Source: Amphirosellinia nigrospora (taxonomy: Eukaryota; Ascomycota; Sordariomycetes; Xylariales; Xylariaceae). Taken from it: a stretch of 64,000 nucleotides of DNA. How positions within the stretch are numbered: the stretch's first letter is position 1; each line of letters begins with the position of its first letter. Position numbers and translations under genes: made by a program. A model generated the notes under the pieces. It searched no databases and was not told the DNA's origin. It saw nothing but the letters and a program-made list of their open reading frames with translations. This document shows positions 11,892 to 23,342 of the stretch, in pieces. Where the stretch lies: NCBI GenBank assembly GCA_004123355.1, contig SCHM01000003.1, positions 868,001 to 932,000 of the forward strand. The letters are read 5' to 3'.

Positions 11892-13257
11892 GTTAGGCTC
11901 TTGAATTCTATAAGTCCGCGTCCCACAATATTCCCGCTTTCATTCTACCTGTTTCTAACACAAGTATACTTGTCCCTTATTGATTTGGACCCATCCGTGG
12001 CGACGAAATTGACCTATATCTACTAGTCGCTCCCATTCCTCTCTATATGTATACCTAGGATTCGACAGAAGAGAGACCAATATTATGTGTTACTACGCCT
12101 GCTTGGCAGACACGTCCAACCGGAGCAGTCAGGTTATACACCAAGTTTTGATGGTTATTGGGGTTATGGGAGAACGGACTGGGCTATCGGCGCAGCGTGG
12201 AATAAGCAGAAAGCACGCCCTTCTCGTCCTCCGGGATAATATCAAGATCAAGGGATTCTGGCATAGCAATGAGCGCGACTGGCCCAAAAAACGCGCGCGC
12301 TCGCGTAGCTCCCAGTCTAGCGTGTCGTCGAGAAGCTGTACCCCAGGCAGAGGCAGAGGCGCTGGCGCACGCTGGTTGCTCGTAATAACTAAATAGTTAA
12401 TCAATGGCTATACCTAAAACAATCGTTCTACGAACAAGTCTATTCTGCTTGTGTTACCCAACATTCATTTGGTACTGAGCTCCCAGAACTTGTAGTCTAG
12501 AATGCGTGATATCACCGCGTCTCTTCATGCGAGCCAAGAACTTGAGATTACAAAACGAGAGACGTGCATCAAACAAACCCTTTGCGTCCCATTTGGACGA
12601 GATGCATTTACAGTGAGTATGCTTTGACCCCAGTTTAGCATAATAGTTAGCGATGGTAAAGTAAAATTTCTGCAGTCTTGAGTTGGGCTAACCTTTCCTA
12701 TTCTGAGACTTTCTCTCTCAGCCGAAAGGGTTATAAAAGCTTTGTTAATCTCGGCCTGAGCAGGGTTCTAAGACTTAATAAATGTGATATAAGCACAATA
12801 TGATAGGCCGCGAACTACCTGCATACAAATATTGGGCAATGTCAGCTATTACTGTTCTATGCGGAAGCAGACCCCGGCTAAGTTCGCTTGATACAAAGGG
12901 AGCCTGCAGTGTAGTCTGAGTTAATTAATTTGACATTCAATATTAGATGTAGCACTTTACATCGCGAATTTAAACTATATATCTAGTTGACCTTCCTCTT
13001 CTGATACGGCGAAGTGACATAGTATAATATAGTCTGGAAAGCAGCTGTAATTATCTATACGCGACTGGCATCCGTTGCTAACAATCAAGTTCAAGATACC
13101 ACTTTTTAGCGGTTATCTATAATATCACTCTGCCTGTGCGGTAATTTCCAATGGTTTTGGGTTTTCATAGTTTTTATTGATTCGCCTCCCCTCTGAAATT
13201 CCACACATCATCTTGTCATCACCCGCCTCCCTCGTTCGTACCTCTCCTACCATAAAT
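11892..13257. other. Gene-poor spacer upstream of the MFS gene
   Basis: AT-rich spacer of about 1.4 kb. The only coding-like patch is at 12140-12240, where the third plus frame reads DGYWGYGRTDWAIGAAWNK before stops. The 150 bp before 13258 should hold the promoter of the transporter. Nothing else can be supported. Confidence 0.45.
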
Positions 13258-15352
13258 ATGACTAGTGAAGATATAGAGAAGACACCAGTGGTCGATCCCA
13301 TGTTTGTCAACGACGATGAGTCCCAAGATGACAAGATTCACGAGTTCAAAGAGACTGTGGGATATGAAGTCGACGTAGGCAACGAGCAGGGGGACAAGAC
13401 GGTCAAACTTACTCACGATGGCCGAACTCGACTGATACCTCAACGAGCGAGGACCCCGCTGATCCGTTGAATTGGTCTCAGCGCAAAAAAAACTTGATCC
13501 TATTGGTTGTCGCTTTCGCCGCACTGCTGCCCGACTATGGCTCTGCAACAGGAGCCGTCACTTTGATCCGCGCAAGCTAAGTATGTTTGGATGTACTAAT
13601 AAATTTGTCTATGTTACGGGATATGCTCACATATATGCAGGGAGTGGAACATGTCTGAGGATGAGGTGAATCATTCTCAAGCCGGGAATATCTTCATGCT
13701 GGGCGCCGGCGGAATATTTGGTAATAATCATCAACTAAACACAACGAGTGAACATCACCGCTGTTAGCTAATGGTGTTGATTTGTTTCTAGTCGTGGCTT
13801 TCAGTGCCTACTTCGGACGCTTACCCGTGTTGTTCTACTTCTTGGTCGTCGCGCTGGCGACCGCCGCCTGGTGTGCCGGGACCACCAACTTCGAGTCCTT
13901 CGAGACCGCCCGTATCCTAAACGGCTTCTTCTCCACCGTAGCGCAGGTCAATGGCTTGATCTTTATCCAAGACGTGTTCTTCTTCCACGAGCGGGCTCGA
14001 AAAATCAACATATGGGCGTAAGCGTACACTTCCCACCCGCTATGCAATTCCCGGTTGCGTTGACAAACCCACCAGATCTTTCTTTATTCTTAGCCCCTAC
14101 CTTGGTCCGCTGCTTGCTGCTTGTGAGTACCGTTGACTGCCATGCCCACATTATCCCCTCCATCTCAAAGTAGACGATAAAAAAGTCCCTTTATTTGCCA
14201 GTATAGGGTCTATGAGGTACCAAAGACGCGTGAACTCAGTGCAGGTTTCTCATGACACGCACGTTACTGATTCGCACCGTACGTAAAGTCCAGATAACAA
14301 CAAAACCATGGCCGACCCCTTTTTGGGTGTATACCGCTGAGACGGCCCTCGCTCTCGCGCTAACCGTGGTCTTCGTCGAGGAGACATATTATGATCGTAG
14401 GATTGCTCGTTCCAAGCAACCTGATCGTGGTAGCCGCGTCACCAGCTTACTAGGCCTCGCGCAGTGGAAGTCGAGAGGCCAGCGAAGCACATTCTTTCAA
14501 GCTTGCATGAGACCTATCCGTGCTATTTCAAAACCAACCGTGTTGATATCCTGTCTTTACTATTTCCTTGTAAGTTTGAGCACGAAAGATCTCCGATGCC
14601 GATTTAGGCTCTGTTTCCTAACTTCATTTTAATATCTGTCTTGCAGACATTTGCGTGGGTTGTAGGCATCAACACTACTCTGTCTATTTTTCTCTAGCTT
14701 GTGTACGGATTTGGCCCGAAACAGATCGGCTTCTTCTACTTCACACCCATCGTCGCAGTTATAATTGGCGAGATCGTGGGACACTGGCTGCACGACACCT
14801 TTGCGAAGCATTACAGTAGGTATCCCGAAGTCTCTTATGACGCACACACTTACACCCCCTGTTGGCAATTTCTCACCGATCACGACAAACCACTAATCCG
14901 TCGATCAAATGAGCAGTACGAACCCACGGAGGCCGCTTCGAGCCCGAAGCTCGTCTCCGCGCCATCTTCGTAGCCCTCCCCTTCACACTGCTAAGGCTCG
15001 TGCTGCTCAGCCAGAGCCTGGAGAACGGGTGGCATTTCATGGTGACGTCGGTAAGCTGGGGCCTCTACGTCTTCAGCACAATGATCACCACCGTCGCCGT
15101 GTCGTCGTACAACCTCGACAGCTACCCCGAGGCGTCGGGCGAGGTCTCGGCCTGGGTCAACGCCTCCCGCTCTTCGGCGGGTTCATAGTGAGTTACTTCC
15201 AGGTCGCGTGGGCCAGCGCGCAGGGGACCAAGGCGAGCTTCGGCATCCAGGCCGCCGTGTGCGTGCTCGCTTTCACGCTCGTCTTGTTGCTCATGCGCAA
15301 GGGGAAGGCTATGAGGATCTGGTCTGGCCCTTTGCACTTTGCTACGGCTTGA
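13258..15352 (+). CDS. MFS transporter, DHA1-like, multi-exon
   Basis: Twelve-helix major facilitator drug or metabolite transporter. The start is the ATG at 13258 (MTSEDIEKTPVVDP). An acidic N-terminal tail leads to the family hallmark DPADPLNWSQRKKNLIL, followed by ALLPDYGSATGAVTLI, NHSQAGNIFMLGAGGIF, FETARILNGFFSTVAQ (loop after TM4) and QDVFFFHERARKINIWA. Introns can be read at about 13580-13640 (GTATGT...GCAG), in the TTTG/GTAATAAT...TTTCTAG gap, at 14019-14072 (GTAAGC...CACCAG) and further on. The second half has WPTPFWVYTAETALALAL, VYGFGPKQIGFFYFTP and a final helix ending before the TGA at 15350. Frame changes near 13440-13450 and 15180 are not explained by introns and look like lost bases. 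Substrate unknown. Confidence 0.85.
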
Positions 15353-16378
15353 ATGGCTTGTTTGTTTATTGCAATCTATTGGTTATGGATGAGACTTGTT
15401 GGCAGCACCTCACATAGTCAAAACAAGTCAAACGCTATGCCTTATCTTGGTTTCCCTGGCTTGGCTCAAAAAGTCAGCGTTCTGTTATTGAGTATTGCTG
15501 TTAATTTGTGAAGTTGAAAAAATCCAATAGGTAAATAAACTAACTAATAAGGTTTAGGAAATCAAAGGGGTCGTAAGCGAACAAACCTAAAGTCTATGTA
15601 GCTAATTATCGATAAGATTGAATTAAATAAGATATAATCTAGTCCAACTTAATCCACCTTCTTCTAATACTTTATAATTTGCTATTAACAACCATACAAA
15701 TCTTTATTTTGGTTTGAAATAAAATCTGAAGTGTTGCTTTGTCTTGTGTCGTTAAGTTTGTTGCTCTGTGTGTAGTGCCTCCTTGCTGGAAGAAAAAACT
15801 TGGTGGTAAGTAGGGGTATTATGAAGATTTTAAGTGGAAGGATCGTAGCATGAAGTTTAGCTGTTTGCTTTTTGTCATGCCTCATCTGGAAACAATACAG
15901 TCGGAACCACACAGCCGGTAGGGCCCATCAACATGCAATGCAAGCCACCCGGGCTACCTAAGAGAAGGAGGGGACCCTATTGCTTGCTTGCATGCTTCTA
16001 AGACACAGTACCCATCGTGGTATACTCCACCTCTCCCGGTCCCCATTGTGGGTTGGACCCAGTCGAATTGCGTCAATAAAGGAGCAAACAACTCGGGGTG
16101 TTCACTGTGAGCACAACGATGGTTGCTAGTCGGTTCACGCACTACCCAACACCAAGTGTTGTTAGGTGACTCACCTACGTAATCAGTGCCATACTAACTA
16201 TCCTATATACTTATAAGTAACTCTTTTCCATCTTCACCATGTTCTATGTAATCTTGCTTCCCCGATCTCGCACGACCTTGTTCTCCTCTGCCAACCCAGG
16301 TCGCTTGATATCTACGGTGCTTCCAGACCTACTCAGCCGAACCAAGAGTACTCGGATATTCCATATTGCCAGCTGAAA
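15353..16378. other. Spacer
   Basis: About 1 kb. It is very AT-rich at 15480-15680 and mixed later. It should contain the promoter of the Cys-rich gene starting at 16379. No gene or repeat of note. Confidence 0.5.
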
Positions 16379-17104
16379 ATGACACCATCCGCGAGCCCGG
16401 CTAGATACCGGCCGTTCCCGCCTCCGTGGGCCGGGTCAAGGATTATACAAGTCGGCGAGGGTACGACCGTTGCCGGTCAGAGCACTGAGGATTTTGCGAG
16501 CAGACCTCGCGTGTCTCTTTGCTATCAATGCTGCAAGCAGTATGTTGAATATCCTAATTTCAACGTGATTAAAGAGCCTTTGTAGATGTCAATATATCTA
16601 TTCTGGGCGGTTGTAGCGAAAGCATGCTCGGTTTAATACAAAATTTGCTGACGCCTGTTACTTATAGGATCCCACTCCAAACTCTCAACAGTACACGCGG
16701 AGAGTCCTGCGGTAATAGTACCTGCCGGCGTACCAAGGAAGTAGGACTGAAGTTTATTCCGGTACGTCAGCTCTTTTTGTTTTTATTCTCATTTGTATGC
16801 TCTTTTACCTTTCTCTACTCATGGCACAAGACAAAACAAATTGCGTTTCAGATCACAAGACGGCATTTAGCTCTCACCGGCGATAGTCTTGATGATAACA
16901 AATTGTAGGCAGGTATATACTAACCGCCGATCTAAATAGATGCCGAAAGGAGCAGCCGACGCCTGCGAGAAGTTCCGGACCTTTCTGATCTGGTGGATGG
17001 ACAAAGCCGACCACGGCGTGGACGAGGCGATCGAGAAGCGCACTCGGGATCGCGTCCAGCAGATGCGCGACGATATTCCCGATGCGGCCTCTTGCGGAGC
17101 TTGA
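16379..17104 (+). CDS. Small Cys-rich hypothetical protein, three exons, alternative 3' end
   Basis: A spliced gene too fragmented for single-frame ORFs. Exon 1 is 16379-16539, exon 2 is 16668-16761 (donors GTATGT and GTACGT, acceptor TTATAG), and they join in frame to give CYQCCKQ...CGNSTCRR, a four- to five-Cys pattern suggesting a small metal-binding fold. Two third exons fit the same phase. One starts at 16852 after TTTCAG and ends at 16908 (protein of 103 aa). The other starts at 16939 after a TACTAAC branch point and AAATAG and ends at 17104 (about 139 aa). The latter has strongly coding composition (EKFRTFLIWWMDKADHGVDE), so I prefer it. No signal peptide. Function unknown; the splice logic is inference from sequence only. 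Confidence 0.55.
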
Positions 17105-18035
17105 CCAAGGACGCATGACAATATCTCTGATTACTACGTGATGATATTTATTGTTACGCGCATGGCTAGGACGGTGATATCGGGATATGTATTGTGTAGC
17201 GGCGGCGTTCACAGGTAATTAGCGAAGCCTTTTTGGGGACCTTATGAAGAGGAGGAATATGAGATAATTAGAGCAGCGCATTTTGTACCGGGTCTTGTTT
17301 CATTGACCACGTGACTAGTAGTCATCGTTGGTTATGATGGTCAATGATATGTGCTCTTGAATGAATGTAACTATGTCGTGGCGGGTAGGTTTTGTTGGTG
17401 TTGAAAAGCTGTATTGGACTTGAAAGCGCCTTGGCCTACGTTATTCCTGGTATTATTTTAAGGAAATCTAGTTAATGAAGTTGTGGTGTAGTCTGATAGT
17501 GCGTAGGTAAGCATGCGGCGCGTCATATTGCTTGATACCTCATTAGAAATAGCGTGCGCAATGAGGGGCGTTTTGCCATGCGTAAGTGGATCTCGGGAGT
17601 TGGGATGGCGGCGTTTCAAGTTGCTATCGAGCGATTTAATAGGTGGTACGTGCTTTGACGCCGGCGAAGTCTACAAGTACGTAATGTGAGGCTGAAGTTG
17701 TCTATTTCCTAGCAAAACTATTCCTGGCGAAAGATACCCTGAAAACCATCGCTAGCTTAGGGTATTACTTACTATGCAATTAGTAGCAAGCCCATGATTT
17801 GAGCGTGCGAAGGTATCTTTCAGTATGTTTTTACCTAGCCGGTTGTACAGGTGACGAGAGGGAATTGTTCACAAGCAACAATCAACCCCTCTCTTCTAGG
17901 GTCCTAGCAGAAGAATCCTACTGCACTTAATCCTGGGAGAACGAGCCTTGGCAGACTAAAAGTTGTGCACTGTGAGCGATTATGAAATGAGGCCAGTGCT
18001 TACGGGCGCCTAGACTGTACACTATCCGCTTTGGA

Positions 18036-18086
18036 GATGGGGTTCTGATGGGGTTCTGATGGAGTCTTGATGGAGTCCTGATGGGG
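18036..18086. repeat. 11-base tandem repeat (GATGGGGTTCT), four copies plus a partial
   Basis: Units at 18036, 18047, 18058 and 18069 read GATGGGGTTCT, GATGGGGTTCT, GATGGAGTCTT and GATGGAGTCCT, followed by a partial GATGGGG. The copies differ only at transitions, so the array is fairly young. Confidence 0.9.
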
Positions 18087-19469
18087 CGCCCACGATTGTG
18101 GATCGCGTAGTGTGTATACTATATCATACTTTGATCTAGATCAGGTGCTGCAAAACATTCGACCTACTGTATTTGATTCGGTCGGCTTTCCTGGAGCAGA
18201 CTGGAGGCGTCCCATTCATGATCAGATAGGGAAATACGGGAGTGTATCCACGCCTTTGGCCAAATTGGAACTCTGGTCTGACCCTCCCTCGGTTGTGGTG
18301 TTTAGCGGAGCGGTTGTCGGGCCAAACTGGACCGTTTTAAGGGTCGCTTGGGCTGCCATGTCCTTCAGTTGTAGCCGAGCCGAATTGGGTGTGTCTACTG
18401 TAGGGAATGAGTGGCTGGGCGCGCACTACTAACTTTTGAGTCAGGTATTGACGTTGTTCTACCCTGGGCTTCAAACAGTCTGCGGGGTGTCTTGCGGCTG
18501 TCCTCGTCCAGCCACTGAGAGCCTGGTTCTTGAGTCGAGTTGCGTAAGAGATCAACAACGGAGTGGCTCCCGTGCGTCAGAACTTCGGCGACCCAAGGTG
18601 TTCACGCTCACGCAGATCCTCAGCATATCGTCATGACCATGACCATAACCGGTGCCAGAGTATGGTAGTGTCGGTAGACTCCTGCGTACTCGGTTTTGTT
18701 GGCATCCCGTCCCCATTGATGACATGTGTGTCGATGTGCAGCGTGTCAAACACCCCATTGACTTGGGAAGTTTCTCGCGTGAGAGCAAATCGAAGGACAG
18801 ATAAAATGGCAGAATTAGGCCAAGCGCCCCGCCGTGGTGGTTCGCGGCAATCTTCCGGTCAGTGCTCTCCGACTGCATGCTTACACGCTCAGTGGGGCTA
18901 CCTATTTAGGTACATACGTAGTGGCGCCTATAAAGTCCTGTACTTAGGTATGCTGGGGCAATCATTGTTCGTTTAAAACGGTGGAAGCCTTCATATACCA
19001 ATGTTCAATCAATAAATGTAATGTAGGCGTTGTCTCCTGACGATGGAGTAGACCGCACCTAAATATATGAGATATATTTGTATTGATAAATACCAAGATA
19101 TAAGGTGTCCGGTTCGCGGCACCTCGATGGGATGTTTGCTCCACCGGTAGATGGGCTCCATTCCTCATTAGGTACCAAACACTGCGGAGTACCTACTTAG
19201 TAGCAATGCTCACCGCAGCGAGTATCCAACCTAACATCTGAAGAAAGTACAGTATGCCGATACGATTGACAAAGATTTGGGAGAATAATTGTTGATGCGA
19301 CGCAATCATATAAAACTACGTTCGCCATCCTCAAGTCTTTTTTTTTTAACTTTTTAGAGACGAATGGGCAACTCTATCATGTAGGTGAGAGGGATGAAGA
19401 AAAGAAAAGTAGGAAAAAAAGAAAAACCCCGGACCCCTGTCTCGCCCCGCAAGTTGCACCCCACTCGCC

Positions 19470-19490
19470 TTTTTTTTTTTTTTTTTTTTT
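19470..19490. repeat. T21 homopolymer
   Basis: Uninterrupted run of 21 T in spacer DNA. It is likely to be of uncertain length in the assembly. Confidence 0.9.
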
Positions 19491-21316
19491 CATCTTCCCT
19501 ATCTACTTCCCATCATCGAGGCAATTTTTTAGTCCTACCAAATCACATTGAAAATTTGTTGCTGAGTGTTGATTTGTACTACTCCATCGACCCGCTCTTC
19601 GTAGGCACCCGGAATATTTTTCAGATTGCATTGTTGCGGCCCATGCTTCCAAGTTTGTGTGTGTGTCAATCTTTGGGTCGACTGGAGAAAAGCACTTATC
19701 GATAGGATCCCATATGCATTAAGTATTCAAGTACCTGGACAGACTGGACTTGTCCTGCAAGTCGGCTGCAACTTCTAACTGGGTGCTACCTCAGCCCCCC
19801 CTCCATCCCTCGTACATGAAACTGGGTCAGACTGGGACCTTAGCGTATTTCCTTTTTAGGAGGGAGAAGTCTACATTGAGCCAATGGCGATGCCGCAATT
19901 TGTCCTGCCCAGGAAACGTCCAACAATGCGCATCTCGACGTGCATGGACTTTACCTGTTTGTCTGTCTGGGGCGACCTGGTGGCTGTCGCTATAATGCGC
20001 GATGCTTCGTTCGCACTGCTTACCGCCTTTTCCCCATGACCGACCGCCTACCCAACTCCAAATCGATGACATGATGCGCGAGTCGAGATGGAGGCAACGT
20101 TTGCTTTCTGACTGAGGGCCGGGAGAGTCTACTCCCTCTAGCAGCACGCTAATAAGCAGACGGCCCTTTCCTACCTGTTGCTGCTGATATAAGGTATGTA
20201 CTACAAGTAGGTACTGTGTATATACCGAAATGGAAGTAGTGGTGGTAGTGTAGTCCTTCAAAACATTGCAAGCATTGCACGGGCGAGACCCTGAAAAGCG
20301 AAAAGAAGCTACGTAGTACACTATCTGCAGAGTAATTATTGGGCAATGGGATATGAAAAGTTGCGGGAGCACAATGTAATGAGCACTAAGAGAGGCTACT
20401 ACTGTACCTACAAAAACCGCCCCGACGCCTATTGGCCACTGGCTTTCAGACGGGCAACTAAACAATCAGGGGCTATCCCTGCACAGCAACAGGGGTGGGG
20501 AGATACTTTGCCGGCGAGTCTCTTTGGTTCGAGTGTCCATACAATTTAGGTGTAGACTAGGTTAATGCACGGACGGGTGTATGTCACCAGACTAGGCGCT
20601 AGTAACTTCACTGACCAGCCGATTTACGTTTTTATGGTCCCTCGTTCGTTGCCTGACACCGGCTGTCCATGCACTGGGGCACACAAGCTTCCCACTCAGG
20701 TACCTAGAGTAGCTGTACCTACCGAGCAGCCCGTTTGGTTTGGACTTTTGGGGTCTTCCTTGTCGTTGCTGCTGCTACTGCCGCTGCTGCTGTAGTATAC
20801 TGCCTCTCCGCCACCCACCCATCCCGTCGCCATTCCAACACAACTTTCTGTTTCTCATACTCGTGCCTTGTTGGGACGGTGAGAGTCAAACAGCCTGTCT
20901 GAGCTTCCCCTTCCACTACAATTTGCCATCATCGACGTCGCTCTGATCGTCGTCTATCCCCCCTCCATCTCCCATCCTCCGTCCCAACGGAATCCCATCT
21001 CACAATAGGCTCTCCCCGCTGTCCCCTACTAACACCGAGCTGATACTTCCCGCCCAACCTTGGATCCAGCACAAGAATACGTACTATCCCGCCACTACAG
21101 TAAATCCTAAATCCTCTGCCCTGCCCATCATCTTTATTACTCGTCGGCTTCGCCATAACCTTTTACCTGCACGACTTGAGGTTAGTCTCGTAGCTTGGAT
21201 CCACGAGACCCCCGGCATCCGTGATTCATGCGCCATTCGAGTATCAGATCTCCAAAGACATACATTACGTAGTCTCACCTCTTATGCTTCTCCCTTCCCG
21301 TGTCGCGCCCGCCACC

Positions 21317-22555
21317 ATGCCTTATAACACCCGTCGCAAATCGTTGTCCCTTCCATCCCTCGGAATACACGTTCCTGTGAACCGTTCGGCATCCAACAAC
21401 ACACAAACAAACATGACCAGACCGAGGCCTTCATCCGCGGGGTTGCCTCGTCCTAGCAAGAAGCTGAAGCGATCGCATGACGACTCGGGTGCTCCGGCGC
21501 CCAGGTCTAAGAGATGCAACTCGATACCGACACCGGTATCGTCGCCGCCCGTCCACGCCTCTATAGAGATAGACGACCTCGATTTCTCTAGTGCACCAGA
21601 AGTCAACCCCGTCAACCTTGATGGAATAAACGATGAAGTTGTTGAGGCTGTTCTTATTCGGTTACAACAAACACGGAATCGCCCCCACCTTGCAAAGGAG
21701 CTCGCCGCTATATTGACAGACAAAGTTGCCATCATCCAACAGTAAGTCTCGCTGTTCAATCCTTGCTTATCGTTCATGTCTAACTGGGCGTCCAGGTCCG
21801 CAAATCCATGCGCAATCATCTCATCGCGACTCGCTGCATTCGTAAAGCGCTCTGGTTGGACCACTTCGACCCCATGCCCTTTGGCGAAGGAGCTCGAGTT
21901 GATACACCCAAGGCGCACGTACTATTATCTCGCAGCTTCCCCCCACCTACCTTTGCCGGACCCATTTTCTACACCAGAAAGCGCCATAGTCACTCCGTCG
22001 CTATCAAGCTCAGGCTCTACTACCGAGGACGCTGAGAATGATCGGAGAAGAGAACTCAGTCTTTCCCCCGAAGTCGATCTCTCGTCTCCTGAGTTTGATG
22101 ATATGGAAGACGACTACCCAGTTCCTCGAACGGCCATAGGGTCCGCCTCTAGGCGTCACCGACCTCTCCTCACTCTGTCGCGCATCCACAGGGCAGAGGA
22201 GCCCCCTCTAGAGAAAGACGAGAAGGAGTTTACACAAACCGCAGATGGCCTGCAGAAGCGTAAAGCCAGCGGAGGCTTGCTGTCCGCTACGCCTGCCGAT
22301 CAACTTGGCATAGATGACGGCATGCAGAACGAGCAGCTCTTCGGCGAACCTTACCGGACTTTTATCCCAACTTTCCTTCCCCACATGGCCTTTATAACAA
22401 GCCCGGCTATGCGCCCAACTCTCACAATACCAGCGCCTATCAAGCGAGATGGCGAGGCCGAAGGCTGGTCCAAACTGGACGCCTTGCTGGATTGGGATAA
22501 AAGTCCCGAAACTATTGCGCTAGAGGAGCTTGACGGTTGGTTGGACGAATTTTAA
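21317..22555 (+). CDS. GDS1-type winged-helix domain protein, 394 aa, intact
   Basis: Nuclear protein of the fungal GDS1 family, named after the yeast gene whose overdose suppresses a mitochondrial/nuclear defect. The start ATG at 21317 gives MPYNTRRKSLSLPSLGIHVP, a typical opening. Exon 1 (21317-21741) and exon 2 (21796-22555) are separated by a 54 bp intron (GTAAGT...TCCAG) and join in frame, 395 codons including stop. A Ser/Pro-rich basic N-terminus (about residues 20-80, with KKLKRSHDD resembling a nuclear signal) precedes the winged-helix region at about residues 108-195 (NDEVVEAVLIRLQQ, then CAIISSRLAAFVKRSGW across the splice). A disordered acidic tail ends LDALLDWDKSPETIALEEL. No frame breaks. 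Likely a DNA-binding regulator; targets unknown. Confidence 0.88.
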
Positions 22556-23342
22556 TACCGCTATGAGCTATTTTTTCCCCCTACAACAACTTCCTATCTC
22601 GCGTCATGCCTGCATATTTGGAGTTCTGTGGGTGATGGGTTATGTGTTTCGCAATTGAAAGGAGTTGAGGTTTCACGAGGCTATGGGCACGGAATTGAAG
22701 CGTTTGTTCTGTTTATGGTTGCTGTGTTTTAGCCGGTCTGGGAGGAGCTTTGTGTATGACTACTTATTCTGAGGAAGATGAAGTGCGGGTGCCCGAGGAG
22801 TGGTGCATCGCATATCATAACCCGTGTTGTTAACAGGGTGTAGAATGGGTTCTTGGTTGGTCGAAGAATCTTCCGAACATCAAGACATGATTAATGAAAG
22901 ACGAGACCGCCTCTCTGGATGAGAAGCAGAATAAAGGAGAGTACTGGGCAACATGCTCAGGACGCGCAGAGTTTAGACCATGAGATCTTCCTTTGCTTGG
23001 CTGGGTAAAATAAAAGGCAACCTGGAAAGAGGAAAAGGCAAAAAGTTTCGGGTTCTCCAATTTAGAAATAAAGACAGATGAACTCTCCAATCAATTTATT
23101 TCTTTGATACTCTCTACACATGCTATTCATCTGCTAGTGACATAGGGATTTGTTGGGTATCCAATGAAGCCGAGGGTGATAAGCTCGGCGGGATAAAGCT
23201 TCGGGACATAGTTTACAGTTAAGAGTTACAAACACGCTGATACGTCGATATGCCCTCATAGAGATAGGTTTACAGCAAATCTCTAGGCTTCTGTATAATC
23301 CGCCGTGATTTAGTCAGATTCGACAAATATTGCCAAACTTCC
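22556..23342. other. Convergent spacer GDS1/OMS1
   Basis: About 790 bp holding the two 3' ends. No gene or repeat seen. Confidence 0.5.

Larger units (their letters stand above)
17105..21316. other. 4.2 kb spacer without a recognisable gene
   Basis: Long non-coding stretch with many stops, an 11-base tandem repeat at 18036-18086, a T21 run at 19470-19490, a GCTGCTGCT-like triplet run near 20766-20795, and several TAGGTACCTA-type motifs. Minus-strand ORF 19827-20465 (212 codons) has no family resemblance and biased composition. The last few hundred bases are C/T-rich and probably form the promoter and 5' UTR of GDS1. Confidence 0.55.

Noticed and set aside
13258-17104. Secondary metabolite or transporter gene cluster around the MFS gene
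   Set aside because: No synthase, tailoring enzyme or pathway regulator lies next to it; neighbours are spacers and a small Cys-rich gene.
19827-20465. 212-codon minus-strand ORF in the large spacer
   Set aside because: Composition is irregular (Ser/Thr/Tyr runs, poly-Gln) with no recognisable motif and no splice partner; treated as chance.
20525-20540. GGTTCGAGTGTCC resembling a tRNA B box
   Set aside because: One base too long for the consensus and no A box or acceptor stem lies upstream at the right distance.
21322-21918. 198-codon minus-strand ORF over GDS1 exon 1 and intron
   Set aside because: Runs antisense through an intact GDS1 exon and across its intron; no own motifs.
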